From NCBI GenBank assembly GCA_963755755.1, contig CAVWLJ010000010.1, forward strand, positions 372,001-436,000: DNA of 64,000 nucleotides, read 5' to 3'. The notes beneath the pieces were generated by a model that worked only from the letters and a program-made list of their open reading frames with translations, was not told where the DNA came from and did not search any database. Below are positions 33,593-41,834 of the stretch, one piece after another; the first letter of the stretch is position 1, and the number at the start of each line of letters is the position of its first letter. The translations under genes and the position numbers were made by a program. The DNA is from DATKNA01 sp963755755. Its GTDB lineage: Bacteria > Actinomycetota > Actinomycetes > Actinomycetales > Kineosporiaceae.

Positions 33593-34748
33593 ATGAGCAC
33601 CGCCCTGCCCACCCCGACGTCCCGGCCGGCCCCCGGCGTCCTCACGCTGACCGCGCCGCGCCGCGGCAAGCCGCCGCGCCACCTGGCGGACCTGACGCCG
33701 GCGGAGCGCGCCGAGGCGGTCGCGGCGCTGGGGGAGAAGCCGTTCCGTGCGCGGCAGCTGTCGGTGCACTACTTCGAGCGGTTCGTCGACGACCCCGCCG
33801 CCATGACCGACCTGCCGGCGGCGACCCGGGACAAGCTCGTCGCCGACCTCCTGCCCCGCCTGGCGACGCCGGTCCGCGACCCTCGACTGCGACGGCGGGA
33901 CGACGGTCAAGACGGTCTGGCGGCTGCTCGACGGCGCGCTCGTCGAGAGCGTCCTCATGCGCTACCCCGACCGGGTGACGGTCTGCGTGTCCTCCCAGGC
34001 GGGCTGCGGCATGAACTGTCCGTTCTGCGCCACCGGCCAGGCGGGTCTGACCCGCAACCTCTCGACCGCCGAGATCGTCGAGCAGGTCGTCGCCGCGTCC
34101 CGGGCACTGGTCCACGGGGACGTGCCGGGCGGCCGACCGGGTGCGCCGGACCGCGTCTCGAACGTCGTGTTCATGGGGATGGGGGAGCCGCTGGCCAACT
34201 ACAAGGCGGTCGTCGGCGCCGTCCGCCGGCTCACCGAGCCGGCACCCTCGGGCCTGGGGATATCCGCCCGCGGCGTCACCGTCTCCACGGTCGGGCTCGT
34301 GCCCGCGATCGAGCGGCTCGCGGGTGAGGGCCTGCCGGTCACCCTCGCGCTGTCCCTGCACGCACCGGACGACGAGCTCCGGGACGAGCTCGTCCCGATC
34401 AACACCCGGTTCACCGTCGCCCAGGCGCTGGACGCCGCGCGCGGGTACTCGATCACGACCGGGCGCCGGGTGAGCATCGAGTACGCCCTGATCCGGGACG
34501 TCAACGACCAGGAGGAGCGTGCCGACCTCCTCGGCCGTGAGCTGGCCCGCCGCGGCAAGGGCTGGGTGCACGTCAACCCCATCCCGCTCAACCCCACTCC
34601 CGGGTCGAAGTGGACGGCGAGCGACCCGGGCGTCCAGGACGCGTTCGTGGCCCGGCTCCGCTCCCACGGCGTCCCTGTGACCGTGCGGGACACCCGAGGT
34701 CGCGAGATCGACGGCGCCTGCGGCCAGCTGGCCGCCACCACCGCCTGA
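33593..34748 (+). CDS. rlmN: 23S rRNA (adenine2503-C2)/tRNA methyltransferase RlmN (one frame change)
   Basis: Radical-SAM enzyme that methylates A2503 of 23S rRNA and A37 of some tRNAs. N-terminal HhH-like part PFRARQLSVHYFERF; the frame shifts +1 at 33880-33882 (an extra C in GACCCTCGAC). Then VLMRYPDRVTVCVSSQAGCG leads to the [4Fe-4S] CxxxCxxC site CGMNCPFC, GMGEPLANYKAVVGAV, SLHAPDDELRDELVPINTRF, IEYALIRDVND and the end DTRGREIDGACGQLA with the catalytic cysteine. Corrected length about 385 residues, normal. ATG 33593 follows a 211-base divergent region shared with xfp in which no further element is recognised. Confidence 0.9.
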
Positions 34749-34761
34749 CCACCTCGCCTCG

Positions 34762-34786
34762 TCCTCGCCGGCATGCCGGCGGAGGA
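34762..34786 (+). terminator. Hairpin after rlmN
   Basis: Arms around CGCCGGCA/TGCCGGCG (34766-34773, 34774-34781), extended by CCT/AGG pairs with one bulge, 14 bases after the rlmN stop. Confidence 0.5.
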
Positions 34787-34811
34787 GCGGGAGGAGGGAT
34801 CGATGGGGTGG

Positions 34812-34841
34812 TGGTCGGCAGGTCCCCCCGTCAGGCAGAAT
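34812..34841 (+). promoter_or_regulatory. Promoter of a leaderless transcript for the DivIVA-repeat gene
   Basis: TGGTCG (34812-34817) and CAGAAT (34836-34841), spacer 18; the GTG start is 7 bases after the -10, so the mRNA should begin at or next to the start codon. Same element pair as before rpsP and rplS. Confidence 0.5.
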
Positions 34842-34848
34842 CGGCAGC

Positions 34849-35406
34849 GTGAGTGACACGTTCCCCCGCGCCGGCCGTCTCGTGAAGGGCTACGACGTCG
34901 AGCAGGTCGAGGCCTTCCTCAGCCGCGCGCGCGCCGCCTATGAGGACTCCGGCCGCGGACCGGCCATGACGTCCTGGCACGTCCGCACGGTGGGCTTCGA
35001 CCTCGTGCGCGGCGGCTACGACGTCGAGGCCGTGGACGCGGCGCTCGACCGCATCGAGGACGCGTTCGCCCGTCGCGAGAAGCAGCGCGGCGAGGAGCGC
35101 GCCGGCACCGGCGGCTGGCAGACGCAGCTGCGCACCCAGGAGCAGTCGCTGCGCGCCCAGCTCGCCCGCCCCGACGGCGAGCGCTTCCCGCGCGGCACCG
35201 GGATGGAGCTCACCTACGACACCAAGCAGGTCGACGACCTGTGCCGTCGCATCGAGGACGCCTTCGTCAGCGGCCGGGCGCTGCCGCCGGACGCCGTCCG
35301 GCTGGCCGTGTTCAAGAGCCGGCGGGGCAGCCGGGGTTACCGCGAGGCGTCGGTCGACGCGTTCCTCGACCGGGTCGTCGAGCTCCTCGTGGTCGCCACC
35401 GTCTAA
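34849..35406 (+). CDS. DivIVA-domain repeat protein
   Basis: 185 residues containing four spaced copies of the short DivIVA N-terminal motif: KGYDVEQVEAFL (about 13-24), GGYDVEAVDAAL (about 54-65), LTYDTKQVDDLC (about 122-133) and RGYREASVDAFL (about 162-173). In DivIVA/Wag31 this segment binds membranes at the pole and septum; here there is no long coiled coil, so the protein may be a membrane-curvature or scaffold adaptor. Such repeat proteins commonly stand beside rlmN and dxr in actinobacteria. GTG 34849 lacks a ribosome-binding site but is correctly placed for leaderless expression. Its stop abuts the convergent PPOX gene. Confidence 0.85.
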   Translation: MSDTFPRAGRLVKGYDVEQVEAFLSRARAAYEDSGRGPAMTSWHVRTVGFDLVRGGYDVEAVDAALDRIEDAFARREKQRGEERAGTGGWQTQLRTQEQSLRAQLARPDGERFPRGTGMELTYDTKQVDDLCRRIEDAFVSGRALPPDAVRLAVFKSRRGSRGYREASVDAFLDRVVELLVVATV

Positions 35407-35804
35407 CCGATCGAGCCCATCGCCCGGTCGACGTCGATCGCGAGGACGACGCGGCGCGGGTTCGGCCGCGGCTGCCGATAGCGGACGCCGTAGCGCTGCT
35501 CGGCGTCCGTGACCGCGTCGGCGTCGGTGAGGACCCGGGCCGTGCCCTCCAGGGTGAGCCACCGCCGCCCGTCGACCTGGCAGACGGCGGCACGCGCGCC
35601 GCGCGCGGCGTTGCGCGCCTTGACCGAGTCCCCGCTCGTGATCACGCGCGCGACCTCGGTGTCGGCGTCCCAGGTGAAGCCGACGGCGACGACGTGCGGA
35701 GACCCGTCCGCGCGCAGGGTCGTCAGCGTCGCGAGATGACGTTCGGCGAGGAACGCGCGCACGGCGTCCGAGGAGAGATCGAGCGGCACCCGCACAGACT
35801 GCAC
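35403..35804 (-). CDS. PPOX-class F420-binding (pyridoxamine-phosphate-oxidase-like) protein
   Basis: 133 residues, split beta-barrel flavin/F420 fold: RAFLAERHLATLTTLRADGS (about 15-34), PHVVAVGFTWD, VARVITSGDSVKARNAARG with the cofactor-binding Ser-x-Lys, and RRWLTLEGTARVLTD. The TTLRADGSPHV...KARN pattern is that of the Rv1155-like actinobacterial group, which binds F420 or flavin and reduces unidentified small molecules. It ends on the same bases as the stop of the DivIVA-repeat gene (convergent). It marks the left border of the second accessory block. No ribosome-binding site obvious. Confidence 0.8.
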   Translation of the reverse strand: MQSVRVPLDLSSDAVRAFLAERHLATLTTLRADGSPHVVAVGFTWDADTEVARVITSGDSVKARNAARGARAAVCQVDGRRWLTLEGTARVLTDADAVTDAEQRYGVRYRQPRPNPRRVVLAIDVDRAMGSIG

Positions 35805-35893
35805 GACGGCCCGGCGCTCCGCCCGCCGCAGCGGGTTCGCTCTCCGCCGGCGCCGGACTTCCGCCCGCCGGTGCTCGCGACGAGGATGCCGTC

Positions 35894-38014
35894 ATGACGA
35901 CGCGTGCCGACGGGACCACGACCGGGGCCTACCGCGAGGCCTACCGCCGCAGCCTGGAGGATCCGAGCGGCTTCTGGGCCGACGCCGCGGCGGGCATCGA
36001 CTGGATCAGCCCGCCCGACCGCGTGCTCGACGACGACACCCCGCCCTTCTACCGGTGGTTCGCCGGCGGCGTGCTCAACACCTGCTACAACGCCCTCGAC
36101 CGGCACGTGATCGCCGGCCGCGCGGACCAGCCCGCCCTGATCTACGACTCGCCCGTCACGGACACCGTGCGGGTCTACTCGTACTCCCAGCTGCTCGAGC
36201 TGGTCGCCCGGTTCGCCGGCGTCCTGCGTGCGCTCGGGGTGGCGCAGGGCGACCGCGTCGTCATCTACATGCCGATGGTCCCCGAGGCCGTCATCGCCAT
36301 GCTCGCGTGCGCCCGCATCGGCGCCGTCCACTCCGTCGTCTTCGGCGGCTTCGCGCCCGCCGAGCTCGCCGTCCGCATCGACGACGCGCAGCCGACCGTC
36401 GTCGTCACGGCCTCGTGCGGGGTCGAGCCGACCCGGGTGATTCCCTACAAGCCGATGGTCGACGCGGCGCTCGACCTGGCGACGCACAAGCCCGACCGCG
36501 TCGTCGTCCTGCAGCGGCCGCAGGTGCGCGCCGAGCTCGGCGCACGGGACGTCGACTGGGCGACGATCATGCGTCCGGACGCCGTCGACCCCGCGCCGGC
36601 AGTGCCCGTCGCGGCGACCGATCCGCTCTACATCCTCTACACCTCCGGGACCACCGGGCGGCCGAAGGGCATCGTCCGCGACAACGGCGGGCACGCGGTC
36701 GCGCTGCGCTGGTCGATGGGCAACGTGTTCGGGATCGAGCCGGGCGAGGTGTTCTGGGCGGCCTCGGACGTCGGGTGGGTCGTCGGCCACTCGTACATCG
36801 TCTACGCGCCGCTGCTGACGGGGGCGACGACGGTGCTGTACGAAGGCAAGCCGGTCGGGACGCCGGACGCCGGCGCCTTCTGGCGCGTCGTCGCGCAGCA
36901 CCGCGTCGACGCGCTGTTCACGGCGCCCACCGCGTTCCGCGCGATCAAGAAGCAGGACCCGAAGGCCGAGCTCCTCGCGAACCACGACGTATCCTCGCTG
37001 CGGACCCTGTTCCTCGCCGGTGAGCGGCTCGACCCGGACACCTACCACTGGGCGAGCGACGTCCTCGGCATCCCCGTCGTCGACAACTGGTGGCAGACCG
37101 AGACCGGCTGGCCGATCTGCGCGAACCTCCGCGGGCTCGAGCCGATGCCGATCAAGCCGGGGTCGCCGTCGGTGCCGGTGCCCGGGTACGACGTCCGGAT
37201 CCTCGGGCCCGACGGCGAGCCGGTGGCGCCCGGCGTGGAGGGCGCGATCTGCATCAGGCTCCCGCTCCCGCCTGGCGCCCTGCCCACGCTGTGGCACGAC
37301 GACGAGCGCTACGTCGCCAGCTACCTCTCCGCCTTCCCCGGCTGGTACCTCACGGGTGACGGCGGCTACACGGACGAGGACGGCTACGTCTACGTCATGG
37401 GGCGCACCGACGACGTCATCAACGTCGCGGGTCACCGGCTCTCGACCGGGTCGATGGAGGCGGTGCTGGCCGCCCACCCCGCCGTCGCCGAGTGCGCCGT
37501 CGTCGGCGTGCACGACGAGCTCAAGGGCCAGGTGCCGCGGGGGTTCGTCGTGCTCAAGGCGGGCGTGGAGACGGATCCGGAGCAGCTGCAGGAGGAGCTG
37601 GTGGCCGCGGTCCGGGACCAGATCGGGGCCGTCGCGGCCCTGCGCCGGGTGGACGTCGTGCCGGCGCTGCCGAAGACGCGCTCGGGCAAGATCCTGCGCC
37701 GGACCATGCGCGAGATCGCGGACGGGGGATCCCCGAACGTTCCCAGCACGATCGAGGACCCGGCGGTCCTCGACGCCCTGACGCCTGTCCTGCGCGGCGT
37801 GAACGGGCGCCGGGACGGCAGCCGCGGCGCCGGTTCCGCCCGATCGTATGTACTTGCACATGGATTGAGGCTTGAGACCGCCCTCGGCGGGGAATGGTCT
37901 CTGCATGGCGGACACAACTTCCAGCAGCACGCAGGCGACCCGGTCGGGCGGCCGCACCGGCGTCGCGGTCGTCACGGGCGGGTCGGCGGGCCTCGGGCGC
38001 GCCGTCGTCCGTGA
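35894..38014 (+). CDS. Acyl-CoA synthetase, propionyl/acetyl-CoA synthetase (PrpE) type
   Basis: AMP-forming ligase that activates a short-chain acid to its CoA ester. Features: WFAGGVLNTCYNALDRHV, MPMVPEAVIAMLACARIGAV, P-loop YTSGTTGRPKG at about 252-262, WWQTETGWPI, YLTGDGGYTDEDGYVYVMGR, DDVINVAGHRLSTG and the adenylation lysine in PKTRSGKILRR near 600. The 'RVIPYKPMVDAALDLA' segment is characteristic of PrpE rather than Acs. The family normally ends near LTPVLRG; a +1 change there would give a stop at 37800-37802. As sequenced the frame runs on to 38014 over the SDR start with foreign-looking sequence. ATG stands 6 bases after GAGGAT (leaderless). A possible role is reuse of propionate or acetate. 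Confidence 0.9.
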   Translation: MTTRADGTTTGAYREAYRRSLEDPSGFWADAAAGIDWISPPDRVLDDDTPPFYRWFAGGVLNTCYNALDRHVIAGRADQPALIYDSPVTDTVRVYSYSQLLELVARFAGVLRALGVAQGDRVVIYMPMVPEAVIAMLACARIGAVHSVVFGGFAPAELAVRIDDAQPTVVVTASCGVEPTRVIPYKPMVDAALDLATHKPDRVVVLQRPQVRAELGARDVDWATIMRPDAVDPAPAVPVAATDPLYILYTSGTTGRPKGIVRDNGGHAVALRWSMGNVFGIEPGEVFWAASDVGWVVGHSYIVYAPLLTGATTVLYEGKPVGTPDAGAFWRVVAQHRVDALFTAPTAFRAIKKQDPKAELLANHDVSSLRTLFLAGERLDPDTYHWASDVLGIPVVDNWWQTETGWPICANLRGLEPMPIKPGSPSVPVPGYDVRILGPDGEPVAPGVEGAICIRLPLPPGALPTLWHDDERYVASYLSAFPGWYLTGDGGYTDEDGYVYVMGRTDDVINVAGHRLSTGSMEAVLAAHPAVAECAVVGVHDELKGQVPRGFVVLKAGVETDPEQLQEELVAAVRDQIGAVAALRRVDVVPALPKTRSGKILRRTMREIADGGSPNVPSTIEDPAVLDALTPVLRGVNGRRDGSRGAGSARSYVLAHGLRLETALGGEWSLHGGHNFQQHAGDPVGRPHRRRGRHGRVGGPRARRRP

Positions 38015-38945
38015 GCTGGCCGGCCTCGGCTACGACGTCGCGGTCCTGGCCCGGGAGAGTCAGGGGCTGCACGGCGCGGCGCGCGAGGTCGACCTGGCCG
38101 GCGGCCGGGGCCTCGCGGTCCCGGTGGACGTCGCGGACGCCGGCGCCGTGGATGCGGCGGCCGAGCGCGTCGAGACGGAGCTGGGCCCGATCGACGTCTG
38201 GGTCAACGACGCGATGACGAGCGTCTTCGCGCGGTTCCTCGAGGTCGAGCCGGACGAGTTCGAGCGCGCCACCCAGGTCACCTACCTCGGCTTCGTCAAC
38301 GGCACGCGAGCGGCGCTGCGCCGGATGGTGCCGCGGGGCCGCGGCCACGTCGTCCAGGTCGGTTCGTCGCTGGCGTTCCGCGGCATCCCGCTGCAGAGCG
38401 CGTACTGCGGCGCGAAGCACGCGATGGTCGGCTTCACCGAGTCCGTGCAGGCCGAGCTCGACCACGACGGGGTCGGCGTCGACATCTCCATGGTCCACAT
38501 GCCGGCGCTCAACACGCCCCAGTTCGGGTGGGTCCGTTCCCGGCTCCCGAAGCACCCGCAGCCGGTGCCGCCGATCTTCCAGCCCGAGGTCGGCGCCCGC
38601 GCCGTCGCCTACGTCGTCCAGCACCCCCGGCGCAGGACCGCGGTGACCTGGCGGACCAGCGCGATCGCGGTCGGCAACGCGGTGTGGCCGCGGTTGCTCG
38701 ACTGGTTCGTGGCGAAGACGGCCGTGCAGGGCCAGCAGACCGACGAGGACCTGCCCGTCTACGGCGACAACCTCGACAAGCCCGTGCAGGACGACATCGG
38801 CGCGCACGGCAGCTTCGACCACCGTGCCAAGACCTTCAGCCCGGAGACGTGGGCGAACCTGCGGATCGGCCGCGTTCTCGGTGCGGCCGTGAGCACGGTC
38901 GGCGCGGCCGGTGGGCGGACCCGCGAGCTCCTGGGCAACCGGTGA
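37905..38945 (+). CDS. SDR-family oxidoreductase
   Basis: 346 residues. Rossmann nucleotide site TGGSAGLGRAVVRELAGLG at about 24-42, the Asp of PVDVADAG, Ser in VVQVGSSLAFRG, and the catalytic YCGAKHA (Tyr/Lys); then a 140-residue C-terminal part with FQPEVGARAVAYVVQHPRRR and a hydrophobic segment near 260-275. This longer architecture is common in actinobacterial SDRs that associate with the membrane; the substrate is unknown. ATG 37905; the upstream stretch contains TTGAGA and AATGGT as possible promoter hexamers. Four-base overlap (GTGA) with the next small gene suggests they work together. Confidence 0.88.
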   Translation: MADTTSSSTQATRSGGRTGVAVVTGGSAGLGRAVVRELAGLGYDVAVLARESQGLHGAAREVDLAGGRGLAVPVDVADAGAVDAAAERVETELGPIDVWVNDAMTSVFARFLEVEPDEFERATQVTYLGFVNGTRAALRRMVPRGRGHVVQVGSSLAFRGIPLQSAYCGAKHAMVGFTESVQAELDHDGVGVDISMVHMPALNTPQFGWVRSRLPKHPQPVPPIFQPEVGARAVAYVVQHPRRRTAVTWRTSAIAVGNAVWPRLLDWFVAKTAVQGQQTDEDLPVYGDNLDKPVQDDIGAHGSFDHRAKTFSPETWANLRIGRVLGAAVSTVGAAGGRTRELLGNR

Positions 38946-39352
38946 GCGCGCCCTCGGACGCCCAGCGCCTGGTCGAGTCGGCGCCGCCGGCGCCTCCACC
39001 GCCGGACGCCGTCCGCGCCCAGCTCCGGCTCGCCGTCGGGGTGGGCCAGGTCGCCTACGGTGTCCTCCGGCTGCGCCGGTCGAAGGTGGGCTGGTACCAC
39101 CTGGTGCTCGGCGGGCGTCAGGTGGTGCAGTCGCGGCTCGACGCGGCCGGCACGTTCTGCCCGGCCGCCGACACCGCCGTCGACGGGATCCACGTGGCGA
39201 CGATGCTCGGGGTGGCGCTGCTCCGCCCCGGCCACCGCCGCACGTCGTTGCTCGGCGCCGCCCACGCGGCAGCGTGGGCGGCGCTCGACCTGGCGTTCAT
39301 GCGCGGGGTCCCGTCCCTGCCGCCGGAGGTGCTCAGGCGGATTCGCGTCTGA
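38942..39352 (+). CDS. Small membrane-associated protein of unknown function
   Basis: 136 residues, GTG start overlapping the SDR stop. No family recognised. A Pro-rich beginning is followed by LRLAVGVGQVAYGVLRLRRS, an Arg/Lys patch, and two moderately hydrophobic stretches (about 82-95 and 101-115). Sequence such as DGIHVATMLGVALLRPGHRR looks like a small integral protein with cytoplasmic basic loops. Coupled translation with the SDR suggests a joint role. Its last 20 bases overlap the convergent permease gene. Confidence 0.65.
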   Translation: MSAPSDAQRLVESAPPAPPPPDAVRAQLRLAVGVGQVAYGVLRLRRSKVGWYHLVLGGRQVVQSRLDAAGTFCPAADTAVDGIHVATMLGVALLRPGHRRTSLLGAAHAAAWAALDLAFMRGVPSLPPEVLRRIRV

Positions 39353-40097
39353 AGGTCCGCGCGCCGACGAGGACGCCGACGGCGACGAGCCCGAGCGCCC
39401 ACACCAGGCCCCACCCGGCAACCGAGGTGGCGAGGTCCCCGCGGAACAACGCGCGGATGCCGTCGACGACGTGCTTGAGCGGGTTGACGTCCGACAGCGT
39501 CCGCAACCACGCCGGGGCGAGCGACATCGGCAGCAGGATCCCGGAGAGCAGCAACAAGGGGATGGCGATGCCGTTGAGCAGGGGCGCCAGTGCGTCCTCG
39601 CTCTTGAGGACCAGCGCGGCCGCGTAGGAGAGCGACGAGAAGGCGGCGGCCAGGAAGGCGACGACCAGCAGCGCCAGCAGGGCTCCGCCGACCGGCACCC
39701 GGAGCCCGAACGGAACGGCGACGAGCATGAGCAGCGCCCCCTGAACGCCCAGGACGAGGACGTCGCGGGCGACGCGGCCCGCCAGCAGCGCCGTCCGGTG
39801 TGCCGGCGTGACGCGCATGCGCTCGATGACGCCGGCGCGCCACTCGGCGATGAGGCCGAACCCGACGAACGCCGCGCCGAAGATGCCCAGCTGAACGAGC
39901 AGCCCGGGCACGAAGATCTGCCAGGCGTCGCCGGGCGGCAGGCCGGGCGTGCTCTGCACGACGGTCTTGAGCAGCGGCCCGAACAGGGCCAGGTAGAGCA
40001 CGGGCTGGGTGAGGCCGATCACGACCCACACCGGGTTGCGCAGGCTGAGCCGGAGCGCCCGGCTGAAGACGATCCAGGTCTCGCGGACGAAGGTCAC
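39333..40097 (-). CDS. ABC-2 type permease of a DrrB-like exporter
   Basis: 254 residues with six membrane segments; the family block FVPGLLVQLGIFGAAFVGFG leads to IAEWRAGVIERMRVTP, and LLLLSGILLPMSLAPAWLRT follows later; these are typical of daunorubicin-resistance-type permeases. It works with the ATPase encoded 16 bases upstream. Start GTG at 40097, with GGGAG before it on the minus strand. The pair lies downstream of a PadR-type regulator gene of the same orientation, a frequent combination in which the regulator senses the exported drug. Confidence 0.88.
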   Translation of the reverse strand: MTFVRETWIVFSRALRLSLRNPVWVVIGLTQPVLYLALFGPLLKTVVQSTPGLPPGDAWQIFVPGLLVQLGIFGAAFVGFGLIAEWRAGVIERMRVTPAHRTALLAGRVARDVLVLGVQGALLMLVAVPFGLRVPVGGALLALLVVAFLAAAFSSLSYAAALVLKSEDALAPLLNGIAIPLLLLSGILLPMSLAPAWLRTLSDVNPLKHVVDGIRALFRGDLATSVAGWGLVWALGLVAVGVLVGARTFRRESA

Positions 40098-40113
40098 TGG
40101 TACTCCCGGGGTT

Positions 40114-41095
40114 CTAGGCGGCGTCGCGGAGCGAGCGGCCGGTGAGGTCGAGGAAGACGTCGTCGAGGGTGGGGCGGCGGACCTCCACGGCCTCGGGACT
40201 GACGCCGCGCGCGTCCAGCGTGCGCAGCAGGCCGGGGAGCGCGGCGCCACCGTTGGGGACGCGGAGCAGTGCCTGGACGCCGGCCTCGCCGTCGTCGCGG
40301 ACCTGCGCGCCCTGCGCGCCCGGCAGGTCCTTGAGGACGACGAGCGCGGTCTCGGCGTCCGCCCGGTCCTTGAGCGTCAGTGTCACGGCGTCGCCGGAGA
40401 CGGCTCGCTTGAGCTCCTCGGGCGTGCCGGACGCGACGATCGAGCCGTGGTCGATGACGAGGAGCCGGTCGCAGAGCGCGTCGGCCTCGTCCAGGTAGTG
40501 CGTGGTGAGGAAGACGGTCGTCCCCTGCTCGTCGCGCAGCCCCCGGATGTGGCCCCAGAGGTTGGCCCGGGACTGCGGGTCCAGCCCGGTCGTGGGCTCG
40601 TCGAGGAAGACCAGCCCGGGGGAGTGCACGAGCCCCATGACGATGTCCAGGCGCCGGCGCTGGCCGCCGCTGAGCGAGCCGCAGGTCCGGCCCCAGACGC
40701 CCTCGAGGTCCAGCTGCCCGAGCAGCTCGCGGCCGCGGCGCGCGCCCTCGCCGCGGTCGACTCCGTACAGCCGCGCCTGGTCGACGATCTCCTCGCCGAC
40801 GCGTGCCTCCGGTTGTGTGACGCCGCCCTGGGCGACGTAGCCGATCCGCCGGCGGACTCCGACGGGATCGCGGAGCAGGTCGCAGCCGGCGACCTGGGCG
40901 GTCGCCGGACGTCGGGGTCAGCAGCGTGGTCAGCATGCGCAGGGTGGTCGTCTTTCCGGCGCCGTTCGGACCGAGGAAGCCGACGATCTCGCCGGCCTCC
41001 ACCTCGAGGTCGACGCCCCGGACGGCCTCCACAGGGCCGGTCCGCGTTCGGAAGGTGCGCGCCAGCGCGCGGGCGGTGATCGCAGGAGAGGTCAT
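40114..41095 (-). CDS. ABC exporter ATP-binding protein, DrrA-like (one frame change)
   Basis: About 327 residues. Walker A FLGPNGAGKTTTLRML at about 39-54, then a +1 frame change at 40903 (removing one base restores TPTSG followed by AQVAGCDLLRDPVGVRRRIG). Then SLSGGQRRRLDIVMGLVHSP, Walker B LVFLDEPTTGLDP, FLTTHYLDEADALCDR and a C-terminal DrrA-like region ending RPTLDDVFLDLTGRSLRDAA. A single event in an otherwise intact gene suggests a sequencing error. Start ATG 41095 stands 6 bases after CATGGT and has TTGACT 18 bases further up, so the transcript is probably leaderless. Confidence 0.85.
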
Positions 41096-41101
41096 GGAAG
41101 A

Positions 41102-41152
41102 ACCATGGCCCCGTCGGTTCTAGCTAGTCAAGTTTGAATAGTTCTTGGACTA
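41102..41152 (-). promoter_or_regulatory. Leaderless promoter of the DrrAB-like operon with overlapping palindrome (candidate PadR operator)
   Basis: On the minus strand: -35 TTGACT (complement of 41126-41131), spacer 18, -10 CATGGT (41102-41107), 6 bases, ATG. An interrupted palindrome, TAGTCAAG (41125-41132) and CTTGGACTA (41144-41152), overlaps the -35; its right end covers the stop codon of the padR gene. The 54-base gap is strikingly AT-rich for this genome. A PadR dimer bound here would block the promoter. Confidence 0.55.
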
Positions 41153-41755
41153 CTCACGCTTGGCCTGCCGCAGCCATGCCGACCCCTCACCCACGAAGCC
41201 GTACGCACCGTCGTGCAGGCGCTTCAGGGCGTCCTCGACCCACTGGCGCTCGCCGCGCAGTCGCGCCTCCTGCACGAGGTAGTGCTCGACGACGTGCTCC
41301 GGCGTCGCCGGCGCGTGCCGGACGTCCTCGGCCTGGTAGCTGATCCCGGTGATGTGGGCGTCCAACTGCGTGCGCCGCGCCTCGAGCGCCGCGACGACCT
41401 CCTCCCGGGTCAGGAGCCACCAGAACGAGAGCCCAGCCATGAGCGACGCGGGCTCGAACGGGTGCAGCTGCCACAGCGCGTCGCGGACGAGCCGGAGCAA
41501 CTCCGCCTCGCCGTCGTGGGTCAGGGTGTACGTCGCGCGCGCGGCGGGGCCCGTTCCACCCGCCGCGCTGTCCGCTTCGTGCTCCTCCAGCAGGCCGTCC
41601 CGCGTCAGCGTCCGCAGGGCGTTGTAGATGGAGCCCGGCGCGACGTTCGCCCAGTGCTCGATCTGCCACGTCGCCAGTTCGCGGCGCACGAGGTACCCGT
41701 GCGCGGGCTGCAGGATGCGCACCCCGCCGAGCACGAGCAACCGGGTCACGGACAC
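41150..41755 (-). CDS. PadR-family transcriptional regulator
   Basis: 201 residues: winged-helix N-terminus LQPAHGYLVRRELATWQIEH, APGSIYNALRTLTRDGLLEE and ATYTLTHDGEAELLRLV, then a C-terminal helical dimerisation part. PadR proteins repress genes for detoxification or drug export and are released by the drug. It lies upstream of the DrrAB-like exporter genes on the same strand, with a palindrome covering the exporter promoter. The start at 41755 (GTG) is 6 bases after TAGACT (complement of 41762-41767), indicating a leaderless transcript. Confidence 0.88.
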   Translation of the reverse strand: MSVTRLLVLGGVRILQPAHGYLVRRELATWQIEHWANVAPGSIYNALRTLTRDGLLEEHEADSAAGGTGPAARATYTLTHDGEAELLRLVRDALWQLHPFEPASLMAGLSFWWLLTREEVVAALEARRTQLDAHITGISYQAEDVRHAPATPEHVVEHYLVQEARLRGERQWVEDALKRLHDGAYGFVGEGSAWLRQAKRE

Positions 41756-41834
41756 GTCGAGAGTCTAAGCACGCCCCTTCCCTGATCCCGCCGCCTTGAT
41801 CAGCCGGGAGGGACCCGAGGAGCGGGACGCGGGG

